NCBI GenBank assembly: GCA_029263615.1
Contig: JAJUFT010000015.1
Span: 1-40,130 of the forward strand
Reading direction: 5' to 3'
Origin: Alcaligenaceae bacterium
GTDB lineage: Bacteria > Pseudomonadota > Gammaproteobacteria > Burkholderiales > Burkholderiaceae_B
DNA length: 40,130 nt
Numbering within the stretch: position 1 is the first letter of the stretch; each line of letters opens with the position of its first letter. The notes below the pieces were generated by a model. That model saw nothing but the letters and a program-made list of their open reading frames with translations, was not told where the DNA came from and ran no database searches. The position numbers and the translations under genes are program-made. Positions 20,365-28,177 of the stretch are shown one piece after another.

Positions 20365-20872
20365 ACCCGTCATGCCGGACAGCGTGGTCCCGCCCGTGGG
20401 CCTGGGTCTTTCCGTTCAGTACGCCACCGAGGCTCCCGAACTGCCACGCTGGCGCTTGCGCCGTTGGGTGCAGCGGGCCGTGGAATGGGTGGCCCGCGAG
20501 GAAGCCGAGCTTCTAGAAACGCCCCGTTTCCAGCGCGCCGAGCTCACCCTGAGACTGGTCGATGCGCAAGAGGGCCAGGCCCTCAATCATTCGTATCGGC
20601 AGCGCGACTATGCCACGAATGTGCTGACATTCGAGTACGGTGTGGACGAATCCGGCACGGCCAGCGGCGACATCGTCCTCTGCGTGCCCGTCCTGCACCG
20701 CGAAGCGGCTGAACAGGGCAAGCCCCTGTTGGCCCATGCCGCGCACCTCACGGTGCACGGGGTGCTGCACGCCCTGGGCTACGACCACATCGAAGAAGAC
20801 GATGCCCTGGAAATGGAAGCCCTCGAGGCCCGCATCCTGGCCGGACTGGGCATTCCCGACCCCTACCAATAG
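20354..20872 (+). CDS. ybeY: rRNA maturation RNase YbeY
   Basis: 172 residues. The zinc-binding signature is HLTVHGVLHALGYDHIEEDD (three His of the H-x3-H-x5-H motif), and RDYATNVLTFEYG matches the conserved Arg/Asn-containing strand. YbeY is a metal-dependent endoribonuclease needed for 16S 3'-end maturation and ribosome quality control. The ATG at 20354 overlaps the end of the PhoH-like gene, with AAGGCGGG upstream. The first ~20 residues are not conserved. Confidence 0.95.
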   Translation: MSREPVMPDSVVPPVGLGLSVQYATEAPELPRWRLRRWVQRAVEWVAREEAELLETPRFQRAELTLRLVDAQEGQALNHSYRQRDYATNVLTFEYGVDESGTASGDIVLCVPVLHREAAEQGKPLLAHAAHLTVHGVLHALGYDHIEEDDALEMEALEARILAGLGIPDPYQ

Positions 20873-20881
20873 CAGACGGCC

Positions 20882-20920
20882 TGGCCGGGGAGCCCGTTCC
20901 CCCTTCGGGAAATCCGGCCA
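20882..20920 (+). other. Nested hairpin in the ybeY-corC gap
   Basis: TGGCCGG (20882-20888) pairs with CCGGCCA (20914-20920). Inside, TTCCC and GGGAA (20897-20911) can form a second stem. It occupies most of the 103-nt gap. No T-run follows, so an intrinsic terminator is unlikely; it may be an mRNA-processing or stability element. Confidence 0.35.
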
Positions 20921-20975
20921 CCATTCTGCAAGATTTGAGTTATCCTAAACCTTCCCTAAACACGTCCCCTGGACA

Positions 20976-21863
20976 ATGTCAGACCCCAACTCACCCGATC
21001 CTGAACCTCGACAACATAAACCAGGTTCCAAATCCCTTTTTGCCCGCCTGACTGCCTTCATGCGGCCCATCGAGCCGGAAGACCGCGAAGACGTACGGGA
21101 ATTTCTGGACGTGGCGCACGAAAAGAAAGTCCTGGACAGCGAAGCCTACACCATGCTTTCCGGCGCGCTCGATTTCGCCAACCAGACGGTGGCCGACATC
21201 ATGGTGCCGCGCTCGAAAATGGACATGCTCGACATCAGTCGTCCGCTTTCCGAGGTGCTGCCCGAAATCATCGAAACCGGCCATTCGCGCTTTCCCGTCT
21301 ACGAGGGTGATCGCGACAACATCGTCGGCATTCTGCTGGCCAAAGACCTGCTTCTTTCCATCAACAACCCGCAGCTTGATCTCCGACCGCTGGTGCGTCC
21401 GGCGGTGTTCATCCCGGAAACCAAACGCCTGAATGTCCTGCTGCGCGACTTCCGCAGCAGTCGCAACCATCTGGCCATCGTCATCGACGAACACGGTGGT
21501 ACGGCCGGCCTGGTGACGATGGAAGACGTGCTCGAACAGATCGTTGGCGAAATCGAAGACGAATACGATGAGGACGCCGAAAAGACGATCTTCCAGACCG
21601 GCAGCAACAGTTGGCGTGCGATGGGCATCACCGAGATCGACGTCTTCAACAAGACTTTCGGCACGGAACTGCCCGACGACGATTACGACACCGTCGGCGG
21701 CTGGCTGGCCGCAGAGCTCGGGCGCATTCCTCGCCGGGGCGACAGCATCAGCCACGCCGGTCTGAACATCACGGTGGTGGGCGCCGACGCGCGCCGCGCC
21801 CTCTGGCTGCACATCCAGCGCGAAGACGCCGCTCCTGCCAACGAGCGTGTGGCCGAGGCCTGA
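20976..21863 (+). CDS. CorC/HlyC-family CBS-domain protein (YbeX type)
   Basis: 295 residues. Two CBS domains (about 70-200) start with TVADIMVPRSKMDMLDI and include VIDEHGGTAGLVTMEDVLEQIVGEI. They are followed by an acidic linker (DEYDEDAEK) and the CorC_HlyC transporter-associated domain (about 210-285), with PDDDYDTVGGWLAAELGRIP. There is no membrane segment, so it is the soluble type. Such proteins are linked to magnesium/cobalt efflux and, as YbeX, to ribosome metabolism in the ybeZ-ybeY neighbourhood. The 103-nt gap before it is the largest in this operon. No clear Shine-Dalgarno before the ATG. Confidence 0.92.
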   Translation: MSDPNSPDPEPRQHKPGSKSLFARLTAFMRPIEPEDREDVREFLDVAHEKKVLDSEAYTMLSGALDFANQTVADIMVPRSKMDMLDISRPLSEVLPEIIETGHSRFPVYEGDRDNIVGILLAKDLLLSINNPQLDLRPLVRPAVFIPETKRLNVLLRDFRSSRNHLAIVIDEHGGTAGLVTMEDVLEQIVGEIEDEYDEDAEKTIFQTGSNSWRAMGITEIDVFNKTFGTELPDDDYDTVGGWLAAELGRIPRRGDSISHAGLNITVVGADARRALWLHIQREDAAPANERVAEA

Positions 21864-21897
21864 CGCGTCGCATGCGCCAACTCGAGGCTCGCTCACG

Positions 21898-23556
21898 GTG
21901 ACCCTGCGTTCCTATTTCCAAAGCCCCTCCGCCTTGCGGCACGCGCTGCTGCTCATGGTGGGGGCTGTCCATTCGCTGTCATTCGCCCCCTGGCCGCTAC
22001 CTGCCTGGGCCCTGCCCTACGTCCAGATCGCGTGCCTGGCCTTTCTGGCCCGCCATACCCTGCAGGCGCCGGGCGCACGCAGCGTCGCAGCCAATGCGTT
22101 GCTGTTCGGCTTCGGCCAGTTCTCAGTCGGCCTCTATTGGCTGACCATCAGCATGCACCAGTTCGGCGGCATGCCCCTGCCCCTGGCGATTCTCGCCCTG
22201 CTGCTGTTTGCGGCCGCCATGTCGCTATATGGCATGGCCGCCTGCCTGCTCGCCTGGCGCGTGTTGCGCGAGCGCGTCCGCCCGGAACCTCTGGCCGTCG
22301 TAGGGGTGGCTGCAGGCTGGGCCGCGTGCTGGACCCTCGGGGAATGGTTGCGCGGCACCCTTTTCACCGGCTTCCCCTGGCTGAACATCGGCTATGCCCA
22401 CGTAGAAGGGGTGCTGGCACCCTGGGCTGCCCTGGTCGGTGTGTACGGTGTGGCCTGGCTGGCCGCGTTTGCCTCCGCCGCCGTCGCCCTCATGGCCCTG
22501 GGTCGCAATTCCGGCAAGGACGTGCAGGCCGCTGCGGCACTGGCCGTCAGTCTCCTGACCGGACTGGTGGGCATCGCCCTCTCCCATTCGGTGTGGTCGC
22601 GTCCGCACGGCGACCCCATTCTGGTCCGGCTGGTCCAGGGGAATATTCCGCAGTCCCAGAAATTCGACCCCGAACATATCGACCGCGGCATCGCCGACTA
22701 CATGATGCTGGCCCGGCTCGAACCCAAGCAGGAAAGTCAGGAACCGGCCATCACGGTGCTGCCCGAAACCGTGGTGCCGCTGTTGCAGAACCGCGTGCAT
22801 CCGCAGGTCTGGTCGCGCTGGCTGGAGGTTGCCCGCGAGCGAGACACCACCTTGCTGATGGGCCTGCCTCTGCATGACCGCATCGCGGGGCAGGAACGCT
22901 ACACGAACAGTGCCGTGGCCTTCGACGGTGACGCCGACCTGAACGACATCGTGCAGGCGCGCCTGCCCCTGCGTTATGACAAAGTGCATCTGGTGCCCTT
23001 CGGGGAATTCGTTCCCACGGGCTTCCGCTGGTTCGTGGACATGATGCAGATCCCGCTGGGCGACTTCAATCGCGGCACCCTCGGCCAGCCGCCCATGTCC
23101 ATTGCGGGGCAGCAGGTGGCCCCCAACATCTGCTACGAAGACGTTTTCGGCGAAGAGATCATTCAAAGCGTGCGCCCGGACGTCGTGGGCGGCGGTGCCA
23201 GCATCCTGGTGAACGTCAGCAATCTCGCCTGGTTCGGCGATTCCTGGTCGCTGCACCAGCATCTGCAGATCTCACGCATGCGCTCGCTGGAAACCGCACG
23301 GCCCATGCTGCGCGCCACCAATACCGGCATGACCGCCGCCATCGCCCCCAACGGAATGGTGCGGGCCGTCCTGCAGCCGCACGTCAAGGGCGTGCTGGAT
23401 GTGGAAGTGCAGGGAACCTCGGGGCTGACGCCCTACGTGCGCTGGGGCAACTCCACCACACTGCTGTGGTGTGCACTATGGCTGGCCGTGCTGATCATCC
23501 CCTGGCGCAGGAGCGCTTCGAACTCGTCGGCTCCCACCGGCGCCGAGAACAGATAA
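21898..23556 (+). CDS. lnt: Apolipoprotein N-acyltransferase
   Basis: 552 residues from a GTG at 21898; the open frame reaches 21847, but that part overlaps the end of the upstream gene. Inner-membrane enzyme that adds the third acyl chain to lipoproteins. About six N-terminal membrane helices are followed by a periplasmic nitrilase-like domain with the Glu-Lys-Cys triad: Glu in VLPETVVPL, Lys in RYDKVHLVPFGEFVP, Cys in APNICYEDVFGEE. A last helix (LLWCALWLAVLIIPW) ends the protein. The final 124 nt, encoding this last helix and the tail, are antisense to the 3' end of the GGDEF-EAL gene. Last gene of the miaB-phoH-ybeY-corC-lnt block. Confidence 0.96.
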   Translation: MTLRSYFQSPSALRHALLLMVGAVHSLSFAPWPLPAWALPYVQIACLAFLARHTLQAPGARSVAANALLFGFGQFSVGLYWLTISMHQFGGMPLPLAILALLLFAAAMSLYGMAACLLAWRVLRERVRPEPLAVVGVAAGWAACWTLGEWLRGTLFTGFPWLNIGYAHVEGVLAPWAALVGVYGVAWLAAFASAAVALMALGRNSGKDVQAAAALAVSLLTGLVGIALSHSVWSRPHGDPILVRLVQGNIPQSQKFDPEHIDRGIADYMMLARLEPKQESQEPAITVLPETVVPLLQNRVHPQVWSRWLEVARERDTTLLMGLPLHDRIAGQERYTNSAVAFDGDADLNDIVQARLPLRYDKVHLVPFGEFVPTGFRWFVDMMQIPLGDFNRGTLGQPPMSIAGQQVAPNICYEDVFGEEIIQSVRPDVVGGGASILVNVSNLAWFGDSWSLHQHLQISRMRSLETARPMLRATNTGMTAAIAPNGMVRAVLQPHVKGVLDVEVQGTSGLTPYVRWGNSTTLLWCALWLAVLIIPWRRSASNSSAPTGAENR

Positions 23557-26399
23557 CCCTGGGCGAAATCGCAACCGGCCTTCAGGAGCAGCTCGCGTTG
23601 CAGAGGCGTTTCGACGCCTTCTGCCACCACTTCCAGGCCCAGACGATGCGCCATGCCGATCATTGCCTCGCACAGCACCAGATCGTCGACATTGCGGCCC
23701 AGATTGCGCACAAAGCTCTGATCGATCTTGATGTAATCGATGTCGAAGCGCTTCAGGTAGGACATGGACGAATAGCCCGTGCCAAAATCGTCCAGGGCAA
23801 TCTGCACCCCCGCATCGCGGAACGCGATCAGCTTCTGCGTCACTTCGACATCTGCGTCCATGAGCAGGCGTTCGGTGATTTCCACAACGATCTGATCGCC
23901 CGCCATGTCGATGCCCGCCAGATGTTCGAGCCAGGCAGCCGCATCCAGGTTCTGCCCGGCAAACTGCACGGGCGACACATTGATGCTGGCCTGCAGCCCC
24001 GGGCAGATGCGACGCCACGTCGCCACCTGCTGCGTTGCCGAGCGGAAGACCCACTCGCCAATGCGGCTGATCAGGCCGCTGTCCTCGGCGAAGGGAACGA
24101 ACACGCCGGGGCTGACCGCCCCTTTTTGCGGGTGTTCCCAGCGGAGCAGGCATTCCACTTTCTCGATGCGCCCGGTCTGCAGCCTGACGATGGGCTGGTA
24201 GACCAGGTGAAACTGGTCTTCTTCCAGCGCCACGGCCAGATCGCGTCCCAGCTCGCGGCGCAAAATGGCACGTGCCTGCATCGAAGGCTGGAAGTGTGCC
24301 ACTTGGTACTTGCCTCGTTCCTTGGCGGCATACATGGCCAGATCGGCATTCTGCATGAGCTCCCTGAGAGACCCCGCATCGTGCGGATAGAAGGTGATGC
24401 CCATGCTGGCCGAGATGGATGCCCTTTCTCCTTCCAGCAGAAAGGGTGAAGCCAGGCTGTCGAGCGCCCGTCGGCAGATGTCGTCCACCAGTGTCAGATC
24501 GGACAGATCGCTCAGGATGAACATGAATTCATCGCCGCCCAGGCGCGCCACCGTATCCACCGGTCGTACGCAGGCCTGAAGGCGGCGGGCCGCTTCTTCC
24601 AGCAGGCGGTCGCCCACGCCATGGCCGAGCGTGTCATTGACTTCCTTGAAATCGTCGATATCCAGATAGACCAGCGCCATGGCCTTGCCGGTGGCGTCAC
24701 AGCGGCCCATTTCCTGTTCCACCCGGCTATGGAAAAGCTGCCGGTTGGGCAAGCCGGTGAGGAAGTCGTAATTGGCCTGCCGCCAGACGAAGGCATTGGC
24801 CTCCTTCTGCTTGGTGATGTCGGAAAATAGGCCGATCCGGTAGCGTGGCGCTCCTTCCGTATCGAAGAAGGTGTTCACCACCAGGCGCTCTGCGTACACC
24901 TCGCCGTTCTTGCGCCGATTCCAGATGTCCCCTTCCCAGCTGCCGGTCGCATCAATGGAGGCCCACATTTCTTCATAGAAATTCTCGTCGTGGCGCCCCG
25001 AACTGAGAATGTTCAGCCGCTTGCCGATCACCTCCTCTTCCTCATAGCCAGTGATGCGCGTGAAGGCGGGATTCACGCTCAGCAACTTGCCATCGGGGTC
25101 GGTCACGACCATGGCCTCTCCGCTGTGACGGAAGACGAGCATGGCCAGACGCGCCTGAGCTTCGCTTTCCTTTCGCTGCGTGATGTCCAGCGCAATGCCG
25201 ATGGTGACCTGCTCATCATCCAGCAACATCAGCGACCCGTAGATCTCGAGTTCGACCAGGCTGCCATCCTTGCGTCGCCCCTGCTTCTCGACCCACAGGC
25301 CCGGGGTGTCGCCTTCAAGGCGCCGACGACACGCAGACGCATCCGGATTTCCGTCTTCCACGTCAAGAAAAAGCATGCCCGACGCAGTTTCGTCAATCAT
25401 TTCCTGTGTCGAGTAGCCGAACATGTCTGCCAGCTTCTGATTCACATACAGAAAGCGGCCCTTGTGCGAGATGTAGACGCCGACCATGGAGTTCTCGGCA
25501 ATTCCACGGAACATGGCTTCGGCGCGTTGCAGGTCCAGTCGGTCGGTCTCGATTTGGTCCACCAGGCGACCAATGCGAAGGGCAGATTCATTGAAGACCT
25601 TCGCCAGATGGCCAATTTCATCTTGCGTGGGGGCGACGAACCGCGTGTTGTAGTTGCCTTCGGCCAGCTCCACGCAGTGAGTGGAAAGATCGCGCAGTGG
25701 CACGACAATCTGTTTGCGTACCGCCAGAAAGGCGAGCAACACCAGCATGGCATCGAAGGCCACCAGCCAGTACAGGCGGTACATGGTGTCCGCACGAGCA
25801 CCCTTCACCTCGCCCAGAATGCCGGTCATCAGAGCCTCGGTCCGCTCCAGCAGGAGAGCGGAATGCCCCGTCACCTGCTCCACCAGCACGTGGACGGTGG
25901 AATCCGGTTCGGGCTGCGTATGGAAATGGACGTTCGTATTCGACATGCGCGCGGTGATTTCGTCCAGCAGGCGCTGCACCGACTGCTGGTAGAGCTGCCA
26001 CTGTTCGGTTACCCGATGGAGACGCCCATCATGCATGTCGCCCAGCTCATTCAAATAAAGGCCGAAGACGTGCCCCCCTTCACTCAGGGACTTGAGTGCC
26101 GTTTCAAAATCGGTCATCAGCTGCCGCACTTCGGGAATGCCGACGCCCACCCCGTGGCTGTAGCTCACGGACTGCATGGCGATGCGCATGCCCAACATGC
26201 GCAGCTTGCCGGCGACGTTGACGGTATCGGCGATCTGGTCGGAGCGCGTCATCATGCGCTCCACCAAGACCACATTCATGACCGCGATCAGAAACAATGC
26301 GAGGAAGACCAGACCAATCTTCTGCGCAATGCCGAGATGCGAAGGATGAATGCGTGCCAAATAACGCAATCTGGGGGGGGGCTTCTTTTCCATTGCCAT
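23433..26399 (-). CDS. Membrane sensor GGDEF-EAL protein: PilJ/NarX-like sensor, HAMP, two PAS
   Basis: About 988 residues from the ATG at 26399. The frame is open to 26507, but those codons look non-coding. TM1 is at about 28-47. A periplasmic helical domain (about 50-210) opens with DTVNVAGKLRMLGMRIA, resembling PilJ N-terminal/NarX P-box sensors. TM2 is near 215-235 (LYWLVAFDAMLVLLAFLAV). Then follow HAMP, two PAS domains (about 310-420 and 430-550), GGDEF and EAL. The cyclase has RLGGDEF and an upstream inhibitory RxxD (RPVD) at the right five-residue distance. The phosphodiesterase has ECLLRW in place of EALLRW and keeps INVSPVQF, EITERLL, DDFGTGYSS, KIDQSF and AEGVET. Both activities on c-di-GMP look possible. 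Its 3' end overlaps lnt by 124 nt. No clear promoter was found in 26400-26607. Confidence 0.93.
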   Translation of the reverse strand: MAMEKKPPPRLRYLARIHPSHLGIAQKIGLVFLALFLIAVMNVVLVERMMTRSDQIADTVNVAGKLRMLGMRIAMQSVSYSHGVGVGIPEVRQLMTDFETALKSLSEGGHVFGLYLNELGDMHDGRLHRVTEQWQLYQQSVQRLLDEITARMSNTNVHFHTQPEPDSTVHVLVEQVTGHSALLLERTEALMTGILGEVKGARADTMYRLYWLVAFDAMLVLLAFLAVRKQIVVPLRDLSTHCVELAEGNYNTRFVAPTQDEIGHLAKVFNESALRIGRLVDQIETDRLDLQRAEAMFRGIAENSMVGVYISHKGRFLYVNQKLADMFGYSTQEMIDETASGMLFLDVEDGNPDASACRRRLEGDTPGLWVEKQGRRKDGSLVELEIYGSLMLLDDEQVTIGIALDITQRKESEAQARLAMLVFRHSGEAMVVTDPDGKLLSVNPAFTRITGYEEEEVIGKRLNILSSGRHDENFYEEMWASIDATGSWEGDIWNRRKNGEVYAERLVVNTFFDTEGAPRYRIGLFSDITKQKEANAFVWRQANYDFLTGLPNRQLFHSRVEQEMGRCDATGKAMALVYLDIDDFKEVNDTLGHGVGDRLLEEAARRLQACVRPVDTVARLGGDEFMFILSDLSDLTLVDDICRRALDSLASPFLLEGERASISASMGITFYPHDAGSLRELMQNADLAMYAAKERGKYQVAHFQPSMQARAILRRELGRDLAVALEEDQFHLVYQPIVRLQTGRIEKVECLLRWEHPQKGAVSPGVFVPFAEDSGLISRIGEWVFRSATQQVATWRRICPGLQASINVSPVQFAGQNLDAAAWLEHLAGIDMAGDQIVVEITERLLMDADVEVTQKLIAFRDAGVQIALDDFGTGYSSMSYLKRFDIDYIKIDQSFVRNLGRNVDDLVLCEAMIGMAHRLGLEVVAEGVETPLQRELLLKAGCDFAQGYLFSAPVGADEFEALLRQGMISTASHSAHHSSVVELPQRT

Positions 26400-26584
26400 G
26401 ATGATGAGACAGCCTCGGACACTGCACTTTTGATTTTTATCAAACTTTTGGCCGAAGATGCGGATTTGACGCAACAGGGTCTTGCACACAGGAAAAAACT
26501 TGTGCATAATTCTGTTTCTTCGCTAAACGCACTAACAAACAGCGAACAGCCTCTTGGGGCAAACGGTGCAGAGCCGAAAGGCAC

Positions 26585-26613
26585 TACACAAACAGCTCAA
26601 GATACTGTATAAT
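26585..26613 (+). promoter_or_regulatory. Promoter of the tRNA cluster
   Basis: TATAAT (26608-26613) with TACACA at 26585-26590, spacer 17 nt. Initiation would fall near 26620, about 17 nt before tRNA-Ala. Confidence 0.68.
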
Positions 26614-26636
26614 GCTTGTTTCTGCGGTTGGTACAT

Positions 26637-26712
<76 letters not shown>

Positions 26713-26723
26713 CCAAAACGAAG

Positions 26724-26741
26724 AAGCACTGAAAAGTGCTT
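26724..26741 (+). other. GAAA-tetraloop hairpin between tRNA-Ala and tRNA-Glu
   Basis: AAGCACT-GAAA-AGTGCTT, a perfect 7-bp stem. It could be a processing determinant. Its last two bases are the first two of the -35 box of the next promoter. Confidence 0.5.
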
Positions 26742-26768
26742 GCAAGCAAAAAATTAGTGTGTTATAAT
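26740..26768 (+). promoter_or_regulatory. Internal promoter for tRNA-Glu and tRNA-Asp
   Basis: TTGCAA (26740-26745), 17-nt spacer, TATAAT (26763-26768). One of the best sigma-70-like matches in the window. Initiation falls near 26775, 13 nt before tRNA-Glu. Confidence 0.78.
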
Positions 26769-26787
26769 TTTTAGCTTGTTGTTCCGG

Positions 26788-26863
26788 GTCCCCTTCGTCT
26801 AGAGGCCTAGGACACCACCCTTTCACGGTGGGTACAGGGGTTCGAATCCCCTAGGGGACGCCA
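26788..26863 (+). tRNA. tRNA-Glu(TTC)
   Basis: 76 nt with encoded CCA. Acceptor GTCCCCT pairs with AGGGGAC. Anticodon stem CCACC/GGTGG encloses CTTTCAC, anticodon TTC. T-arm GGGGTTCGAATCCCC is perfect. Confidence 0.98.
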
Positions 26864-26885
26864 CTTCAGTGTGGCACACCGCTGC

Positions 26886-26962
26886 GGAGCGGTAGTTCAG
26901 TTGGTTAGAATACCGGCCTGTCACGCCGGGGGTCGCGGGTTCGAGCCCCGTCCGCTCCGCCA
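26886..26962 (+). tRNA. tRNA-Asp(GTC)
   Basis: 77 nt with encoded CCA. Acceptor GGAGCGG pairs with CCGCTCC. Anticodon stem CCGGC/GCCGG encloses CTGTCAC, anticodon GTC. Being a GUN anticodon, it is a substrate of the QueA/Tgt pathway encoded at 12112-14294. Confidence 0.98.
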
Positions 26963-26971
26963 AAGAATTCC

Positions 26972-27007
26972 AAAAGCCTGATGACTTCCACGTCATCAGG
27001 CTTTTTT
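26972..27007 (+). terminator. Rho-independent terminator of the tRNA cluster
   Basis: Perfect stem AAAAGCCTGATGAC / GTCATCAGGCTTTT around a six-base loop TTCCAC, ending in a run of T. Nine nt after tRNA-Asp. Confidence 0.95.
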
Positions 27008-27310
27008 CGTTGGGTGCCTGAACGGTGGCCTGCACAGGCGGCCTGTGCACCACGATATAAAAATCAGTTGCGCCGCGAAACGGAGCTGTGAAAACAATAA
27101 GCCGGAAGCACGTGGGCGATGTTCACATATGGATACATTTTCTCGCGACGCGCCAAACCACTGGATTTCGGAGGCCAAACGTCATTTTGAGTGACGATGA
27201 CGCATTTTTAGCGAACGTTAAAGCTTGATCGTGTCATGGGTACTCGCCCGGAATTTGCCACGACATCGGGCTGATCCGTAACATCGTGCCGCATTCACGG
27301 GGGATTTCGC
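27008..27310. other. Intergenic region without recognised gene
   Basis: About 300 nt, visibly richer in A and T than the flanking genes. I find no convincing gene, RNA or repeat. It must hold the promoter of the EamA gene. A GGGGGA Shine-Dalgarno lies at its right end. Confidence 0.6.
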
Positions 27311-28171
27311 ATGTACACGTTGATCCTGAGCATTTCCTGTAGTGTGGCAGTATCCGTCCTTCTAAAGGTGGCACGCCGCCATGACATCCAGATTGACCAG
27401 GCCATTGCTTTCAACTACGTCATGGCAGGCAGCTTGTGCTGGCTGCTCTTGGGCCCTCAGCCACAGGCATTGTTTCAATCGGCCTCACCCTGGCCTCTGT
27501 TGATGGCCCTCGGCCTGCTTCTGCCCAGCATCTTTCTCGTGATGGCCAAGGCGGTTCAACAGGCAGGCATTGTGCTGAGCGACGTTGCACAGCGCCTTTC
27601 TCTATTGCTGCCACTCATTGCGGCGTTCACGATCTTCGGGGAGCCCGCCAGTCAGCAGAAGTTGCTGGGAATTGCGATCGCCCTGTGCGCACTCACCGCC
27701 CTCCTCTGGCGCCCCGGCAACCGTCATGCAGAGAGCCCGGGCCAAGGCGGCGGTTTGCTGACCGTCGCGCTGCTTTTGGGGGTGTGGTTCGGCTACGGCA
27801 CCATCGACATCCTGTTCAAGCAGATGGCAAAAATGGGCTCCGCCTTTCCCACCACCCTGCTCGGCGCCTTCATGCTCGCGGGACTGGTGAGCTTTGCCTA
27901 CCTCTTTCTGCGTCGGGCCGCGTGGAACGTGCGCAGTGTGGCAGCCGGCCTGGCGCTGGGCCTGCTGAACTTCGGCAACATCTATTTCTATGTGCGGGCG
28001 CACCAGGTTTATTCCGACAATCCCACCCTGGTGTTTTCCGCCATGAATATCGGGGTGATCGCGCTCGGTACACTGGTGGGCGCGGGGGTCTTCCGGGAAC
28101 GCATCAACTGGGTGAACGCAGCGGGGGTGGCCTTGGCCATTCTGGCAATCTTCATTCTTTTCCCCCGCTGA
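27311..28171 (+). CDS. EamA/DMT-family transporter
   Basis: 286 residues, almost entirely hydrophobic, with about ten membrane helices arranged as two EamA repeats (about 1-135 and 145-285). The first begins at residue 3 (TLILSISCSVAVSVLLKVA). The second repeat has TLLGAFMLAGLVSFAYLFLRR and ends with FRERINWVNAAGVALAILAI, the usual end of EamA proteins. Drug/metabolite transporters of this kind export amino acids, metabolites or amines; the substrate cannot be read. GGGGGA precedes the ATG at 27311. It is a lone plus-strand gene ending 6 nt from the convergent MFS gene. Confidence 0.85.
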   Translation: MYTLILSISCSVAVSVLLKVARRHDIQIDQAIAFNYVMAGSLCWLLLGPQPQALFQSASPWPLLMALGLLLPSIFLVMAKAVQQAGIVLSDVAQRLSLLLPLIAAFTIFGEPASQQKLLGIAIALCALTALLWRPGNRHAESPGQGGGLLTVALLLGVWFGYGTIDILFKQMAKMGSAFPTTLLGAFMLAGLVSFAYLFLRRAAWNVRSVAAGLALGLLNFGNIYFYVRAHQVYSDNPTLVFSAMNIGVIALGTLVGAGVFRERINWVNAAGVALAILAIFILFPR

Positions 28172-28177
28172 CGCGTC

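Noticed and set aside
24990-26612. 540-codon plus-strand frame opposite the GGDEF-EAL gene
   Set aside because: The opposite strand encodes clear HAMP, PAS and sensor domains; the plus-strand product is unrecognisable and His-rich.
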